Shown here piece by piece: positions 29,812 through 40,521 of a stretch of DNA of 64,000 nucleotides; position 1 is the first letter of the stretch; every line of letters starts with the position of its first letter. The stretch covers positions 60,494 through 124,493 of the forward strand of contig JAOZPG010000007.1 of assembly GCA_029932855.1 (NCBI GenBank), in the 5' to 3' direction. A model generated the notes under the pieces. That model saw nothing but the letters and a program-made list of their open reading frames with translations, did not search any database and was not told the DNA's origin. The position numbers were made by a program, and so were the translations under genes. The stretch is from Bacteroidales bacterium. GTDB lineage: Bacteria > Bacteroidota > Bacteroidia > Bacteroidales > VadinHA17.

Positions 29812-30849
29812 CTACTGAATCTTCCACCGGGCGTCTGGTGCTACCGACTGATCGGCAAATTCCCCCTTCAGGTACTTATAATAGCCGCTAATAGCAATCA
29901 TTGCTGCATTATCGGTACTAAGCCTGAACTCAGGAATATATACTTTCCAGCCATGGCTGCCGGCATGTTCCAGCATTGCATTTCGAAGTCCGCTGTTTGC
30001 CGACACTCCCCCGGCAATACCAATCTCCTTTATACCTGTCTCCCTGGCTGCCAGCTCAAGCTTCTTCATCAATATATCAATGATAGTCTTCTGAAGCGAA
30101 GCACAAAGGTCCTTCTTGTTATCTTCTATAAAAGCAGTGTCCTTCCTCATCTCATCCCTGAGAAAATACAAAAAAGAAGTTTTTAGTCCGCTAAAACTAT
30201 AATCAAAATCTTTTATTCTAGGCTTTGCAAACTTAAAAGCTTCGGGATCACCTTCTTTAGCCAGCTTATCCACCTCTGGGCCGCCAGGGTAGGGAAGATT
30301 CATAAGCTTGGCACATTTGTCAAAAGCCTCTCCCGCAGCATCATCAATGGTCTGCCCAATTACTTTTATATTCATATCTTCCTTCATCACCACCAGCTGT
30401 GTATGCCCTCCCGATACCAGCAGGCACAAAAAAGGAAAACCCGGTATCTCCTGCTCCTTCCCCTTCTCATAAATAAAATGAGCCAGTATATGCGCCTGCA
30501 GGTGATTAATATCTATCAGGGCCATATCACGGGCAAGTGCCATCCCCTTGGCAAAGGATGTCCCCACAAGCAAAGACCCCAGCAGTCCCGGGCCCCTTGT
30601 AAAAGCCACCCCGCTAATATCTTCCAGGGATATTCCTGCAAGCTTAACAGCATTATCCACAACAGGTATAATATTATTCTGATGTGCCCTTGAGGCAAGC
30701 TCAGGAACTACCCCGCCATATTTCCTGTGTACATCCTGGTTAGCCATTACATTTGATAAAAGGTATCCATTCCTTACAATAGCAGCAGATGTATCATCAC
30801 ATGATGACTCTATACCCAGTATTATTATATCTTTTGAATCGCTATACAC
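29812..30849 (-). CDS. tsaD: tRNA threonylcarbamoyladenosine biosynthesis protein TsaD
   Basis: ILGIESSCDDTSAAIV; GVVPELASRAHQNNI; HLQAHILAHF; GGVSANSGLR. Confidence 0.97.
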   Translation of the reverse strand: MYSDSKDIIILGIESSCDDTSAAIVRNGYLLSNVMANQDVHRKYGGVVPELASRAHQNNIIPVVDNAVKLAGISLEDISGVAFTRGPGLLGSLLVGTSFAKGMALARDMALIDINHLQAHILAHFIYEKGKEQEIPGFPFLCLLVSGGHTQLVVMKEDMNIKVIGQTIDDAAGEAFDKCAKLMNLPYPGGPEVDKLAKEGDPEAFKFAKPRIKDFDYSFSGLKTSFLYFLRDEMRKDTAFIEDNKKDLCASLQKTIIDILMKKLELAARETGIKEIGIAGGVSANSGLRNAMLEHAGSHGWKVYIPEFRLSTDNAAMIAISGYYKYLKGEFADQSVAPDARWKIQ

Positions 30850-30994
30850 CTGTTTATCAAATGTTTTATTTATTTTAGTTTATTTTTATGAAAAAGGCAG
30901 GATATTTAATAATTGGAATAAATTTTGCCTCCCTTAACATAAGAAAATAATACGATAAGAAGAGATCAAAAATATTAAAAAAATATTCAATATC

Positions 30995-33900
30995 GTGAAG
31001 ATAGTGCTGCTGACGGTGATAATACTGTCTGCAACAATAATTCTTCTGTTAAGAAACCCCGGCGTTCAGTCGTGGATGGTAAAGAGCTTAATGGAAAAAG
31101 CCACCAATACCATCCCCGGCAGATTTTATGTAGATCATGTTGAAATTAAATTCTTTAACAGATTGCAGCTGTCAAAGTTGTACATTGAAGATATACATGG
31201 CGACACCCTTCTTTATGTACCTGAACTCACTGCCAATATAAAACATATTAACAGGCGAAAGAATATTATTGATATTGGCAAACTGGTGCTAAAAGAGCCC
31301 CGGTTTAAGCTTAGTACGGACTCGAGCCTTACGATAAACCTCAGTTATTTCATAAATGAGCTAAAAAAAGAAAACAAAGATTCAACCGGCAGGTCGCTGG
31401 AACTAAGCATACATAAGATAGAATATATCAATGCATATTTCTCACTGAAAAACAATTTCAGGAAAAATCGTCATGCAAGCATTGATTTTACAGATATGGA
31501 GCTTTACAACATAAATATGCAGGCATCTGAACTCCACACTATTGCCGGAGGTATCAGTCTTAATATAAAGCAACTGAGTTTCAGGGAAAAGTCGGGATTC
31601 GTTATCAATGAATTCAAATCAAAATTACTGGTTCAAAAAAAGAGTCTGCAATTCCTCAATAACAGGATCAAAAGCTCAAACTCAGATATCACATCAGAAA
31701 AAGTGGCCTTTGAGTTCAATAATTATAAAGACTTTAAAAACCTATATGAAAAGGTAAAACTATACATAATAATAAAAGATTCTGAGCTCGATTCCAGGGA
31801 CCTGGCATACTTTGTGCCAGGATTCTCATCCATTGAAGAAAAGGCACACATCTCAGGCTCTGCATATGGCAGATTATCTGGTTTCCATGGAAGGAATATA
31901 CGCCTGGATTTCGATTCAAATACATCTATGGCCGGGAAATTTGATATTTCCGGACTTCCGGATATAGAGAATGCCTTCTTTTATATAAACATGCAGGAGC
32001 TGAATATAGGGGAATATGTTTTCGATGCAATGGAAAGAAACAATATTGTTGAAGACCCTGAAATATTAAGACTGGCTGAGCAACTGGGATATATCAGGTT
32101 CAAAGGAGTTTTCACAGGCTTTATTGATGATTTTGTTAGTTACGGCAGCTTTAAATCCCACCTTGGTATTGCACATACCGATATCTCAATTGTGCCAGAC
32201 AGCTCAAAGGCATTCAGCTTCAAGGGAAAACTGGACATTGCCGACTTTAATATTGGCAGTTATACTAAACTTGAAGATTATCTGGGAAGTATAGCAATGT
32301 CGGTGGGAGTAAAGGGATCATGGTCACCGGAAGCCGGTCTTAATTCCGAGATTGAAGGCATGATCAGGCAGCTGGAGTTTAATGATTATTATTACCGTAA
32401 TATCGAACTGTCAGGCATTTATGCCCACAATTCATTTGACGGTAATATTGGAATTGATGAAGCAAACCTAAAACTTGATTTCCTGGGTCTTCTTGATTTC
32501 TCCTCCGATACACCTGAATTCGACTTCAGCCTGAATATCCCCCATGCCAATCTTTATAAACTGCAGTTTATCCCTTCAGACTCCACAGCCGACCTGTCAC
32601 TTTTGCTAACTGCCAACTTCATAGGAAACACATTAGATGATTTTAATGGCTCTATCAGGCTACTTAATTCAAGGATCAGTTCCAAAAACGAAGTACTGGA
32701 AGCATATAACTTCACCCTGGAAGCACATAATAAGCCCGACTCAAGCCGGGTATATCTGGAAACAGATTACCTTGATGCTGAATTGATAGGAAATTATAAA
32801 TTCAGCCTGCTAAAACCCTCTTTAAGCTACCTGCAAACACTGTTCATACCCGGAAGCATTAAGTCATTTCCCGACACCACGGGCATTTACCAAAATAATT
32901 TCACATTCAACATACATTTCAGAAATACCGAGAAGATAAGCGATTTCTTTTTTCCCCATATAAGAATTGCCCCTGGCAGTACTATACATGGCATATTTAA
33001 TCCTTCCGGCAAACAGATTACTATGAAAGGAAACTCTGAGAGCCTGTTATTTAATGACAATGAGCTGGTCAATCCCGGCTTTATGCTGTCTTCAGAGAAA
33101 GTAAGCGAGATTGATCTGGGTTTCAAAACAGATGAGCTAATACTGCCACACCGCAAGCTTGTGCTTACTGAGCTCAGGGCAAACTCAAAACTAAAAAACG
33201 ACTCTCTTAATCTTAATATGTTTTGGTCAAATGACGACAGCCTTCAATATCATGGAAATATAGATGTTCTGGCATTGTTTTCGGCCAACAAAGAATCCGG
33301 TGCCCTGCAAACAGACATACATATTTCCCCGGGCACCATAATACATAAGGGAGACAACTGGCAACTAAATGAAGCTACAATAACCACAGACAGCAATTCA
33401 GTAAGGTTCAGGCATCTGGCTCTCACAAGCCACAACAAGATGCTGGCATTAAACGGAATAGTAAGTGAAAATCCCGAAGGCAGCCTTCTGATAACTGCCA
33501 GGGGATTAGACCTTTCCGGTGTCAACCTGCTAAACCATAAGCTTAAGCTTAAGGGGATATTTCAGGGTAATGCCACTGTTTCAGATCTGTACAAAGAGCC
33601 CAGGTTTATCTCGGATTTTTATTTCCGGGAGCTAAAGGTAAATAATGTAGGACTGGGAAATGTCAGTTTCAGCAGCGAATGGAATCATAATAACAATTCT
33701 ATTATGCTGGAAGAGAATACAGATATTGAAGGATTTTCCCCACTATCGGTTCAGGGCGAATATTTCCCAGGCAATAAAACTACTGAACTAAATATTAAGC
33801 TTGACAGCCTTGATCTCAATATCTTCAAACCTTTTGTTAAGGCCTTCTCATCCAGGCTACAGGGTGATATTTCTGGTAGTTTAAAACTAAAGGGTAAGAT

Positions 33901-35440
33901 TAAGCAGCCTGTAATGTCGGGCAAGCTCAGTTTCAGGGATGCAGCACTGCTGATAGACATGATAAATACCAGCTACAATTTTAATGATGATGTGGATATA
34001 TACAATAGTGATTTCCTGGTCAGCGATGTCACAGTTTACGACAGTCTGGGCAATACTGCTCATGCAAATGGTCATATATCGGCGCGAAATCTGAAAAAAT
34101 TATTTATTGACCTTGATTTCCAGACAGATGAAATGCTTATGCTTAATCTGGAGAAATGGCAGAACAAGTTCTTCTATGGTAATGTTGTAGGTTCGGGCAG
34201 CGTAAGTCTGAAAGGAACGACAGACAATATTAAACTGGACATTGCAGGAAAGACAATGGGAAATTCAAGATTTTTTCTTCCTCTTGACAAGGAATATTCA
34301 CGTCGCGAATCACATTATTTAAGCTTTATTAATACAAACGAATCGGAGAAAGAGGAGAAAGAACTAAAAAAGAATATACGCAATCCTAAAGAAATAGCCA
34401 AAACATCAAATGTTGACCTCAATATAAATCTTGAGACCACCCCCGAACTGGAAGCAACATTGTTTTTTGATCCTATGGCAGGAGGATCGCTTACAAGCAG
34501 AGGGATAGGCGAGCTGAAGGTGAGTTCAGGCAGTTCGGGAGATTTTAATATATTCGGTGAATATACTATTGACCAGGGAATTTATAATTTCAAGCTAAGC
34601 CACCTTATAAATAAGAAATTTGAAGTAAAAAACGGCAGCAGGATAACATTCACAGGTAATCCCCAAAATGCCAGACTGGATGTTGTTGCAATATATAAAG
34701 TAAGGACCTCTCTTTATAATCTTTATTATGATGAAGCCTACCGCAGAAGAATACCTGTAAACTGTGAAATATATCTTTCGGGAAAACTTGAATCGCCGGT
34801 CATCAGGTTTAACATAGACCTTCCCACTGCCGATGAAGACACAAAGTCAAGGCTTAAGAACACTATTAATACCGAAGAAGACCTTAGTAAACAGTTCCTT
34901 TCACTACTGATAATAAATAGTTTTCTCCCCGATCCGAATTATGCCCCCCCCGGCACATCACCCATAAAAACCGGTGCAGTGGAAGCCACCACGGCCGAAC
35001 TACTATCATCCCAGCTTAGCAGCTGGATATCCCAGATAAGTAATGATTTTGATATTGGATTCCGTTACAGGCCGGGCGACCAGGTCTCCAGCCAGGAGAT
35101 AGAGCTTGCCATAGCAACCCAGATACTTAATGACAGGGTTTTGATAAATTCAAATATAGATGTGGGGGGAAACCAGTACACAAGCACCCAGGACCCGAAT
35201 GAAATAGTAGGTTATGTATCTGTGGAAGTAAAGGTTGACAAAAGTGGAAAACTCAGGCTGAAAGCCTTTACCAGGCCAAATGATAAAATGATTTATGAAG
35301 AATCTACCAACTATGAAACAGGGATTGGAATATTCTTCCGGGAGGAATTCGATTCCTTCGGTGAACTGCTTAAATCTTATTGGGACAAGCTTTTTAAGAA
35401 AAAAAATAATAAGGAAATCCCGGATAAAAATACATCTTAA
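30995..35440 (+). CDS. Translocation/assembly module TamB-like (AsmA/DUF490) protein
   Basis: 1481 aa, N-terminal TM anchor, beta-rich repeats, TamB C-terminal region (ATTAELLSSQLSSWISQISNDFDIGFRYRPGDQVSSQEIELAIATQILNDRVLINSN); divergent from tsaD. Confidence 0.88.
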   Translation: MKIVLLTVIILSATIILLLRNPGVQSWMVKSLMEKATNTIPGRFYVDHVEIKFFNRLQLSKLYIEDIHGDTLLYVPELTANIKHINRRKNIIDIGKLVLKEPRFKLSTDSSLTINLSYFINELKKENKDSTGRSLELSIHKIEYINAYFSLKNNFRKNRHASIDFTDMELYNINMQASELHTIAGGISLNIKQLSFREKSGFVINEFKSKLLVQKKSLQFLNNRIKSSNSDITSEKVAFEFNNYKDFKNLYEKVKLYIIIKDSELDSRDLAYFVPGFSSIEEKAHISGSAYGRLSGFHGRNIRLDFDSNTSMAGKFDISGLPDIENAFFYINMQELNIGEYVFDAMERNNIVEDPEILRLAEQLGYIRFKGVFTGFIDDFVSYGSFKSHLGIAHTDISIVPDSSKAFSFKGKLDIADFNIGSYTKLEDYLGSIAMSVGVKGSWSPEAGLNSEIEGMIRQLEFNDYYYRNIELSGIYAHNSFDGNIGIDEANLKLDFLGLLDFSSDTPEFDFSLNIPHANLYKLQFIPSDSTADLSLLLTANFIGNTLDDFNGSIRLLNSRISSKNEVLEAYNFTLEAHNKPDSSRVYLETDYLDAELIGNYKFSLLKPSLSYLQTLFIPGSIKSFPDTTGIYQNNFTFNIHFRNTEKISDFFFPHIRIAPGSTIHGIFNPSGKQITMKGNSESLLFNDNELVNPGFMLSSEKVSEIDLGFKTDELILPHRKLVLTELRANSKLKNDSLNLNMFWSNDDSLQYHGNIDVLALFSANKESGALQTDIHISPGTIIHKGDNWQLNEATITTDSNSVRFRHLALTSHNKMLALNGIVSENPEGSLLITARGLDLSGVNLLNHKLKLKGIFQGNATVSDLYKEPRFISDFYFRELKVNNVGLGNVSFSSEWNHNNNSIMLEENTDIEGFSPLSVQGEYFPGNKTTELNIKLDSLDLNIFKPFVKAFSSRLQGDISGSLKLKGKIKQPVMSGKLSFRDAALLIDMINTSYNFNDDVDIYNSDFLVSDVTVYDSLGNTAHANGHISARNLKKLFIDLDFQTDEMLMLNLEKWQNKFFYGNVVGSGSVSLKGTTDNIKLDIAGKTMGNSRFFLPLDKEYSRRESHYLSFINTNESEKEEKELKKNIRNPKEIAKTSNVDLNINLETTPELEATLFFDPMAGGSLTSRGIGELKVSSGSSGDFNIFGEYTIDQGIYNFKLSHLINKKFEVKNGSRITFTGNPQNARLDVVAIYKVRTSLYNLYYDEAYRRRIPVNCEIYLSGKLESPVIRFNIDLPTADEDTKSRLKNTINTEEDLSKQFLSLLIINSFLPDPNYAPPGTSPIKTGAVEATTAELLSSQLSSWISQISNDFDIGFRYRPGDQVSSQEIELAIATQILNDRVLINSNIDVGGNQYTSTQDPNEIVGYVSVEVKVDKSGKLRLKAFTRPNDKMIYEESTNYETGIGIFFREEFDSFGELLKSYWDKLFKKKNNKEIPDKNTS

Positions 35441-35653
35441 TATCATTACAAATGTTTTACATATCCGGCTTCTTATAGTTTTTTATTCCCCTGTTCATAA
35501 ATATTGGCAGATGTTTTAAAACAGAGCTGATTATTCCGGTATTTTTATTTTCTTTGCAAAATTCATTTAAACCAGATTATTAAGCTTAGGATTAAGAATC
35601 ATGGATAAAGAAAATTAGAACTTTTTTAATACTCATAACTAAAAAATAAAATT

Positions 35654-37141
35654 ATGTTTATAGCAATGGTCGTTGTCTTTGTCCTGGGTTATACAGCAAT
35701 AGCCCTCGAGCACCCTCTCAAAATAGATAAAGCAGCATCTGCCCTTCTTATTGGGACCCTTACCTGGGTATTATATATTTTTGGCGTAGAGTCTATTCTA
35801 CCCGGGAATGAGTCATTCTGGGAGTTCATGCATGAGCAGGGCTTTATGGCTGCACTTACAGCCAAAGAATACCTTGCTTATATTGAGCACGAAGGCTTTC
35901 TCGGTGTTCTTGGAAGTTCTGAACTCAAAGACTTCCTCGATTCCAGCTTTATCTACAGTGGAAACATATTAAAAGCATACCAGGATTTTGTTGCCCACCA
36001 CGAGCTTCTTCATCATCTCGCAGAGATATCAGAGATACTTTTCTTCCTCCTGGGAGCCATGACCATTGTGGAGATGATAGACCAGAACCAGGGATTCAAG
36101 GTAATTACCGACAGGATACAAACAACCAATAAAGTGAAGCTGCTTTGGATAATAAGCTTTCTTACATTCTTCATGTCGGCTGCCCTTGATAACCTTACCA
36201 CTACTATTGTTATGGTTGCCCTCCTGCGAAAGATCATTGCCGATCAGAAAACAAGATGGTTCTATGCTGCAATGGTAGTGCTTGCAGCCAATGCAGGAGG
36301 TGCATGGTCTCCTATTGGCGACGTAACAACCATAATGTTGTGGGTAAAGGGACAGGTAACAACTATTCCTATAATAAAGGATGTTTTCCTTCCCAGTCTT
36401 GTCACCATGATAGTTCCGTTGGCAATACTATCATTCTCGATGAAAGGAAATGTTGAAAGGCCTGCTGTAAAAGCTGAGAATGAAGAATTCACAACTCCCG
36501 GCCACAGGCTGTTTATACTTATCTGGGGTGTTTCAACCCTGCTCTTTGTTCCTGTATTCAAAACCTTCACCCACCTCCCCCCTTATATGGGAATGCTGCT
36601 GGGACTGGGGGTTTTATGGACAATAACCGAGATCATTCACAGGGATAAGATAATAGGCATTAAAAAGAGACTTACTGTTTCAGGAGTACTCTCAAGGGTT
36701 GATGTACCCACTGTGCTGTTTTTTCTTGGTATTCTTTCTGCTGTAGCATCCCTTCAGTCGGCCGGACACCTTACTCTTATGGCTACATGGCTGGATGAAG
36801 TAACCCACCAGAACATTTACCTAATTAACATTGGCATAGGTTTCTTATCTTCAGTAGTCGATAATGTACCTCTTGTGGCTGGAGCCATGGGCATGTACGA
36901 TATTTCTGACCCAGGCTCAGTCGGAAAGGCAGCCTTTTTCATGGTTGACGGACAGTTCTGGCAGTTCCTTGCATTCTGTGCCGGAACAGGTGGAAGTTTA
37001 CTTATTATTGGCAGCGCAGCGGGTGTAGCAGCAATGGGAATGGAAAAGATAGACTTTATCTGGTACCTAAAAAAAATAAGCCTACTGGCCCTTACAGGAT
37101 ACCTTGCAGGTGCAGCCACATATTTTCTGATGTTTTCATAG
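35654..37141 (+). CDS. nhaD: Na+/H+ antiporter NhaD family
   Basis: AALDNLTTTIVMVALLRK; ANAGGAWSPIGDVTTIMLW; SSVVDNVPLVAGAMGMY. Confidence 0.93.
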   Translation: MFIAMVVVFVLGYTAIALEHPLKIDKAASALLIGTLTWVLYIFGVESILPGNESFWEFMHEQGFMAALTAKEYLAYIEHEGFLGVLGSSELKDFLDSSFIYSGNILKAYQDFVAHHELLHHLAEISEILFFLLGAMTIVEMIDQNQGFKVITDRIQTTNKVKLLWIISFLTFFMSAALDNLTTTIVMVALLRKIIADQKTRWFYAAMVVLAANAGGAWSPIGDVTTIMLWVKGQVTTIPIIKDVFLPSLVTMIVPLAILSFSMKGNVERPAVKAENEEFTTPGHRLFILIWGVSTLLFVPVFKTFTHLPPYMGMLLGLGVLWTITEIIHRDKIIGIKKRLTVSGVLSRVDVPTVLFFLGILSAVASLQSAGHLTLMATWLDEVTHQNIYLINIGIGFLSSVVDNVPLVAGAMGMYDISDPGSVGKAAFFMVDGQFWQFLAFCAGTGGSLLIIGSAAGVAAMGMEKIDFIWYLKKISLLALTGYLAGAATYFLMFS

Positions 37142-37180
37142 AAAACTGAGTAATAATAAGCCTTTTCTGCCCTGCAGAAT

Positions 37181-37246
37181 GGCCCCTGCCTAAAATTAAT
37201 CACTGTTGAATTTATTAAGGGCAGGGAGCCTGTTTCGTTTTTTTTT
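37181..37246 (+). terminator. Rho-independent-like terminator between nhaD and exbB
   Basis: GGCCCCTGCC (37181) ... GGGCAGGGAGCC (37219-37230) imperfect stem, long loop, then TGTTTCGTTTTTTTTT. Confidence 0.55.
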
Positions 37247-37277
37247 AATAGTTTTACATAAATAAAATTCAGATTTC

Positions 37278-37976
37278 ATGAGCGCATTATTCACACTTGC
37301 CCAGATACAATTAGCCGACACGGTACAGGCTGCAGATCAGGCAACAGAAATAACCCTTTCATACTGGAAACTTGCTTTCAAGGGTGGCTGGGTAATGATT
37401 CCCATACTTATTTTATCGGTAATAGCTGTATTTATATTTGTTGAAAGATATTTTGTATTAAGATCCATTCAGCAGTCAGACACACAACTGATGAATAAGA
37501 TAAAGGACAATATTCATGATGGAAAAATAGAATCGGCACTAGCCCTCTGCCAGGCACAGAACAGTCCCGATGCCAGGATGCTTGAGAAAGGAATAAGAAT
37601 GATAGGCAGACCTATACGCGATGTTAATGCAGCCCTGGAGAATGTAGGTAAACTTGAAGTCTATAAGCTTGAGAAAGGATTGCCCACCCTGGCAACAGTA
37701 GCCGGCGGTGCCCCAATGATAGGTTTCCTTGGAACAGTAATGGGCATGATTATTGCTTTCTATGATATGGCCAACGCAGGGAATAATATTAATGTAGCGG
37801 TTCTTTCAAACGGGATATATACAGCTATGATAACAACGGTGGCCGGACTTATAGTTGGCATTATCGCATATTTTGGATATAATATACTGGTTGCAAAGGT
37901 AGAGAAAGTTGTTTTTACCCTTGAAGCCACAACATCGGGATTTATTGACCTTTTAAATGAACCCGTAAACGAATAG
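37278..37976 (+). CDS. MotA/TolQ/ExbB proton channel family protein
   Basis: TLATVAGGAPMIGFLGTVMGMIIAF; AMITTVAGLIVGIIAYFGYN. Confidence 0.94.
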   Translation: MSALFTLAQIQLADTVQAADQATEITLSYWKLAFKGGWVMIPILILSVIAVFIFVERYFVLRSIQQSDTQLMNKIKDNIHDGKIESALALCQAQNSPDARMLEKGIRMIGRPIRDVNAALENVGKLEVYKLEKGLPTLATVAGGAPMIGFLGTVMGMIIAFYDMANAGNNINVAVLSNGIYTAMITTVAGLIVGIIAYFGYNILVAKVEKVVFTLEATTSGFIDLLNEPVNE

Positions 37977-38004
37977 AAAAGACCGCGACCAAATAGTAAT
38001 TAAA

Positions 38005-38397
38005 ATGGCTATACAAAGCAGAAATAAGGTTAGTGTATCTTTCAGTATGTCGGGGATGACAGACATAGTGTTCCTGCTGCTTATCTTTTTTATGATAACC
38101 TCAACACTTATACATCCTACAGCTTTAAAGCTTTTACTACCACAGAGTAAACACCAGACATCTGCAAAACCCTTTACTTCAATATCAATTACTGAAAACC
38201 TGGAATACTTTGTAGAAGATCAGCCTGTAAGGCTTGAAGACCTGGAAGGGATTTTAAAACAAAGGATAGGCGAAAACCCCGAGACTTATGTTGCCCTGCA
38301 TATGGACAGGAGGATAGCTGTGGAGCATCTGGTTGAGGTAATGAATATTTGCAAGAACAATAATTATAAAATGATTCTTGCCACAAACCCAAAATAG
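38005..38397 (+). CDS. ExbD/TolR family biopolymer transport protein
   Basis: SFSMSGMTDIVFLLLIFFMITSTLIHP. Confidence 0.94.
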   Translation: MAIQSRNKVSVSFSMSGMTDIVFLLLIFFMITSTLIHPTALKLLLPQSKHQTSAKPFTSISITENLEYFVEDQPVRLEDLEGILKQRIGENPETYVALHMDRRIAVEHLVEVMNICKNNNYKMILATNPK

Positions 38398-38398
38398 G

Positions 38399-39295
38399 GT
38401 GAACTCTTTTTATAAACATAGCAGGGGATATCTTGGCACAGGTATATTTCACCTGGTGATAGCTGTTCTTTTGATCCTGCTCAGTTTCAAAACACCACTT
38501 CCCCTGCCCCAGGAAGAAGGCATACTTATTAATTTCGGAACTGATGAAGCAGGCATGGGACTGATCGAGCCATCCGGGAGCAATGTCCCCCGCGAAGAAA
38601 GCCAGACTCCTGCTTCCGTTCCTGATGTTCCCGAGCCGGAGCCATCACCAGGAGATGAAGAAATACTTACCCAGGATATTGAAGAAACGGTAGCTCTTCC
38701 ATCCACTCCCGACCCCAAAAAGGTGGAAGTAGAAAGGCTGAAACAGAAAGAACTGCAAAAACAAAAAGACGCAGAAGCAGAACTGGAAAAACAAAGGCTG
38801 GAAAAACAAAGGCTGGAAGAACTGGAAAGGCAGCGTATAGCAGAAGAACAACGAAAGATACAGGAGATTGAGGACCGTACAAAAAATGCCTTTACGGGGG
38901 GCAAGAACCTGACAGACAATAGCAGCACAGGACAGGGAAGCGGTAGCACGGAAGGCAACCAGGGACAGATCGGCGGATCAACATCTTCCGACAGCCAGAC
39001 AGGCACAGGCCTGGGTGATGAGGGTGTTTCATATAACCTGTCGGGAAGAACACCACAGAGCCTTCCACTGCCCGATGTTAATTACCAGGTTGGAGGAAAA
39101 GTTGTTGTTGAAGTGACAGTTGACCGCAACGGAAATGTTACCAAAGCAACTCCAGGAGTTAAAGGCTCTACAACCCTTATAGAAAACCTGTTAAAAGCTG
39201 CTAAAGAGGCAGCACTTTTAGCCAAATTTGACAGAAAAGCCAATGCACCGGCTTTTCAGAAGGGAACCATCACTTATCGTTTCATGCTTGATTAA
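38399..39295 (+). CDS. TonB-family energy transducer / TolA-like protein
   Basis: N-terminal TM, Q/E/K-rich coiled segment, C-terminal VVVEVTVDRNGNVTKATPGVKGST. Start GTG 38399 preferred over TTG 38378. Confidence 0.85.
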   Translation: MNSFYKHSRGYLGTGIFHLVIAVLLILLSFKTPLPLPQEEGILINFGTDEAGMGLIEPSGSNVPREESQTPASVPDVPEPEPSPGDEEILTQDIEETVALPSTPDPKKVEVERLKQKELQKQKDAEAELEKQRLEKQRLEELERQRIAEEQRKIQEIEDRTKNAFTGGKNLTDNSSTGQGSGSTEGNQGQIGGSTSSDSQTGTGLGDEGVSYNLSGRTPQSLPLPDVNYQVGGKVVVEVTVDRNGNVTKATPGVKGSTTLIENLLKAAKEAALLAKFDRKANAPAFQKGTITYRFMLD

Positions 39296-40074
39296 GCTCC
39301 CCCAAACAAGCCGGCAATAAGTCCGAATACTCCCAGTAGTTTCAGTGATGAAACAAATATGGCCAGCAACAGGATTATCCTTACAAAGCGGGGCCCCCAG
39401 CTTACCGCCACCCTTGCCCCTACAAAAGCACCAAGCATATTACCAATAGCCAGTACAAATCCTATTAAATAATTTACCTGCCCGTGAGCCATAAAGACCA
39501 CCAGGGCAAGGGGAGTATAAAGAAGTATTATAAATACTTTTATCGCATTTGATTTTACCAGATCGAAACCCGACCCCAGCACCAGTCCCGCCAGCAGAAA
39601 GAATCCAACCCCAGCCTGTATGAAACCCCCATACATCCCGATAAGGAAAAATATAATAACCTGCAACCAGCTTTTCATGCCCCCGGTATTCTCCTCACCC
39701 GGGTTCATCCACCTTTCCGGCTTGATAATTATAAGAAAGAACATTATCACCAGCAGTGTTCCTATTACCAGCTCCATTCCCCTCTCATTCAGGTTCACTG
39801 CCAGCAGTGAACCCAGTAGTGAACCAGCCACAGCAGGCAATCCAAGCCTGAATCCTTCATCCAGCTTAAGTACTTTCTGCTTCTTAAAACTGGCCGCACC
39901 AACCATATTCTGAAGGAGTATTGCTATCCTGTTCGTACCATTGGCAACATTTGCAGGCAGGCCTAAAAACATAAGCAAAGGAAGTGTAAGCAGTGATCCG
40001 CTCCCGGCAAGAGTGTTTATAAAACCGGCTATAAAGCCGACCATGATAATTGCCGGGTATATGTACCAGTCCAT
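39292..40074 (-). CDS. Sulfite exporter TauE/SafE family (DUF81) permease
   Basis: GFIAGFINTLAGSGSLLTLPLLMFLGLP, multi-TM, GMYGGFIQAGVGFFLL. Confidence 0.92.
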   Translation of the reverse strand: MDWYIYPAIIMVGFIAGFINTLAGSGSLLTLPLLMFLGLPANVANGTNRIAILLQNMVGAASFKKQKVLKLDEGFRLGLPAVAGSLLGSLLAVNLNERGMELVIGTLLVIMFFLIIIKPERWMNPGEENTGGMKSWLQVIIFFLIGMYGGFIQAGVGFFLLAGLVLGSGFDLVKSNAIKVFIILLYTPLALVVFMAHGQVNYLIGFVLAIGNMLGAFVGARVAVSWGPRFVRIILLLAIFVSSLKLLGVFGLIAGLFGGA

Positions 40075-40078
40075 CCGC

Positions 40079-40459
40079 TTAGAATATCTCCTTTATAACT
40101 TCCAGGAGATTATCTACCAGCGATTCATCCTTGATAACATAATCTTCAATTCCCATACGCGCCATCTCCAGCACCACATCACCATCATCCTGTCCAGACA
40201 ATATGATTACGGGTATTGACTCATTGAATTTCCTGATAATGGAAAATATCTCTTTTCCATTCATTACTTTATCCTTTCCCTTGTGCTGAAATAAATAATC
40301 GAGAATTATAAGATCGGGATTCATCTCAATTGAGTTGATGCAATCCTCACCATATGAAAAAGATTTCACATCATGATCATCATCACTGAGTCTTTTCGAT
40401 AAAAGCTTCAGGATAAAAGGATCATCATCAACAATAAATATGAGTTTTTTATCTGACAA
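40079..40459 (-). CDS. Single-domain response regulator (REC only)
   Basis: FIVDDDPFIL, LIILDYLF, VIILSGQDD, DYVIKDE. Confidence 0.93.
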   Translation of the reverse strand: MSDKKLIFIVDDDPFILKLLSKRLSDDDHDVKSFSYGEDCINSIEMNPDLIILDYLFQHKGKDKVMNGKEIFSIIRKFNESIPVIILSGQDDGDVVLEMARMGIEDYVIKDESLVDNLLEVIKEIF

Positions 40460-40521
40460 GCTTTGACTATTAAAGTTTTAAAATTAAACAATCCTTACAA
40501 AGAAGCAAAACCGGCTGAGCC

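Noticed and set aside
38783-38830. 15-bp repeat CTGGAAAAACAAAGG in the TonB-like gene
   Set aside because: Ordinary low-complexity coiled/linker region common to TolA/TonB proteins
38449-39006. Antisense ORF (185 aa, Ser/Cys/Phe-rich) opposite the TonB-family gene
   Set aside because: Composition is the expected shadow of the Gln/Glu/Lys-rich coding strand
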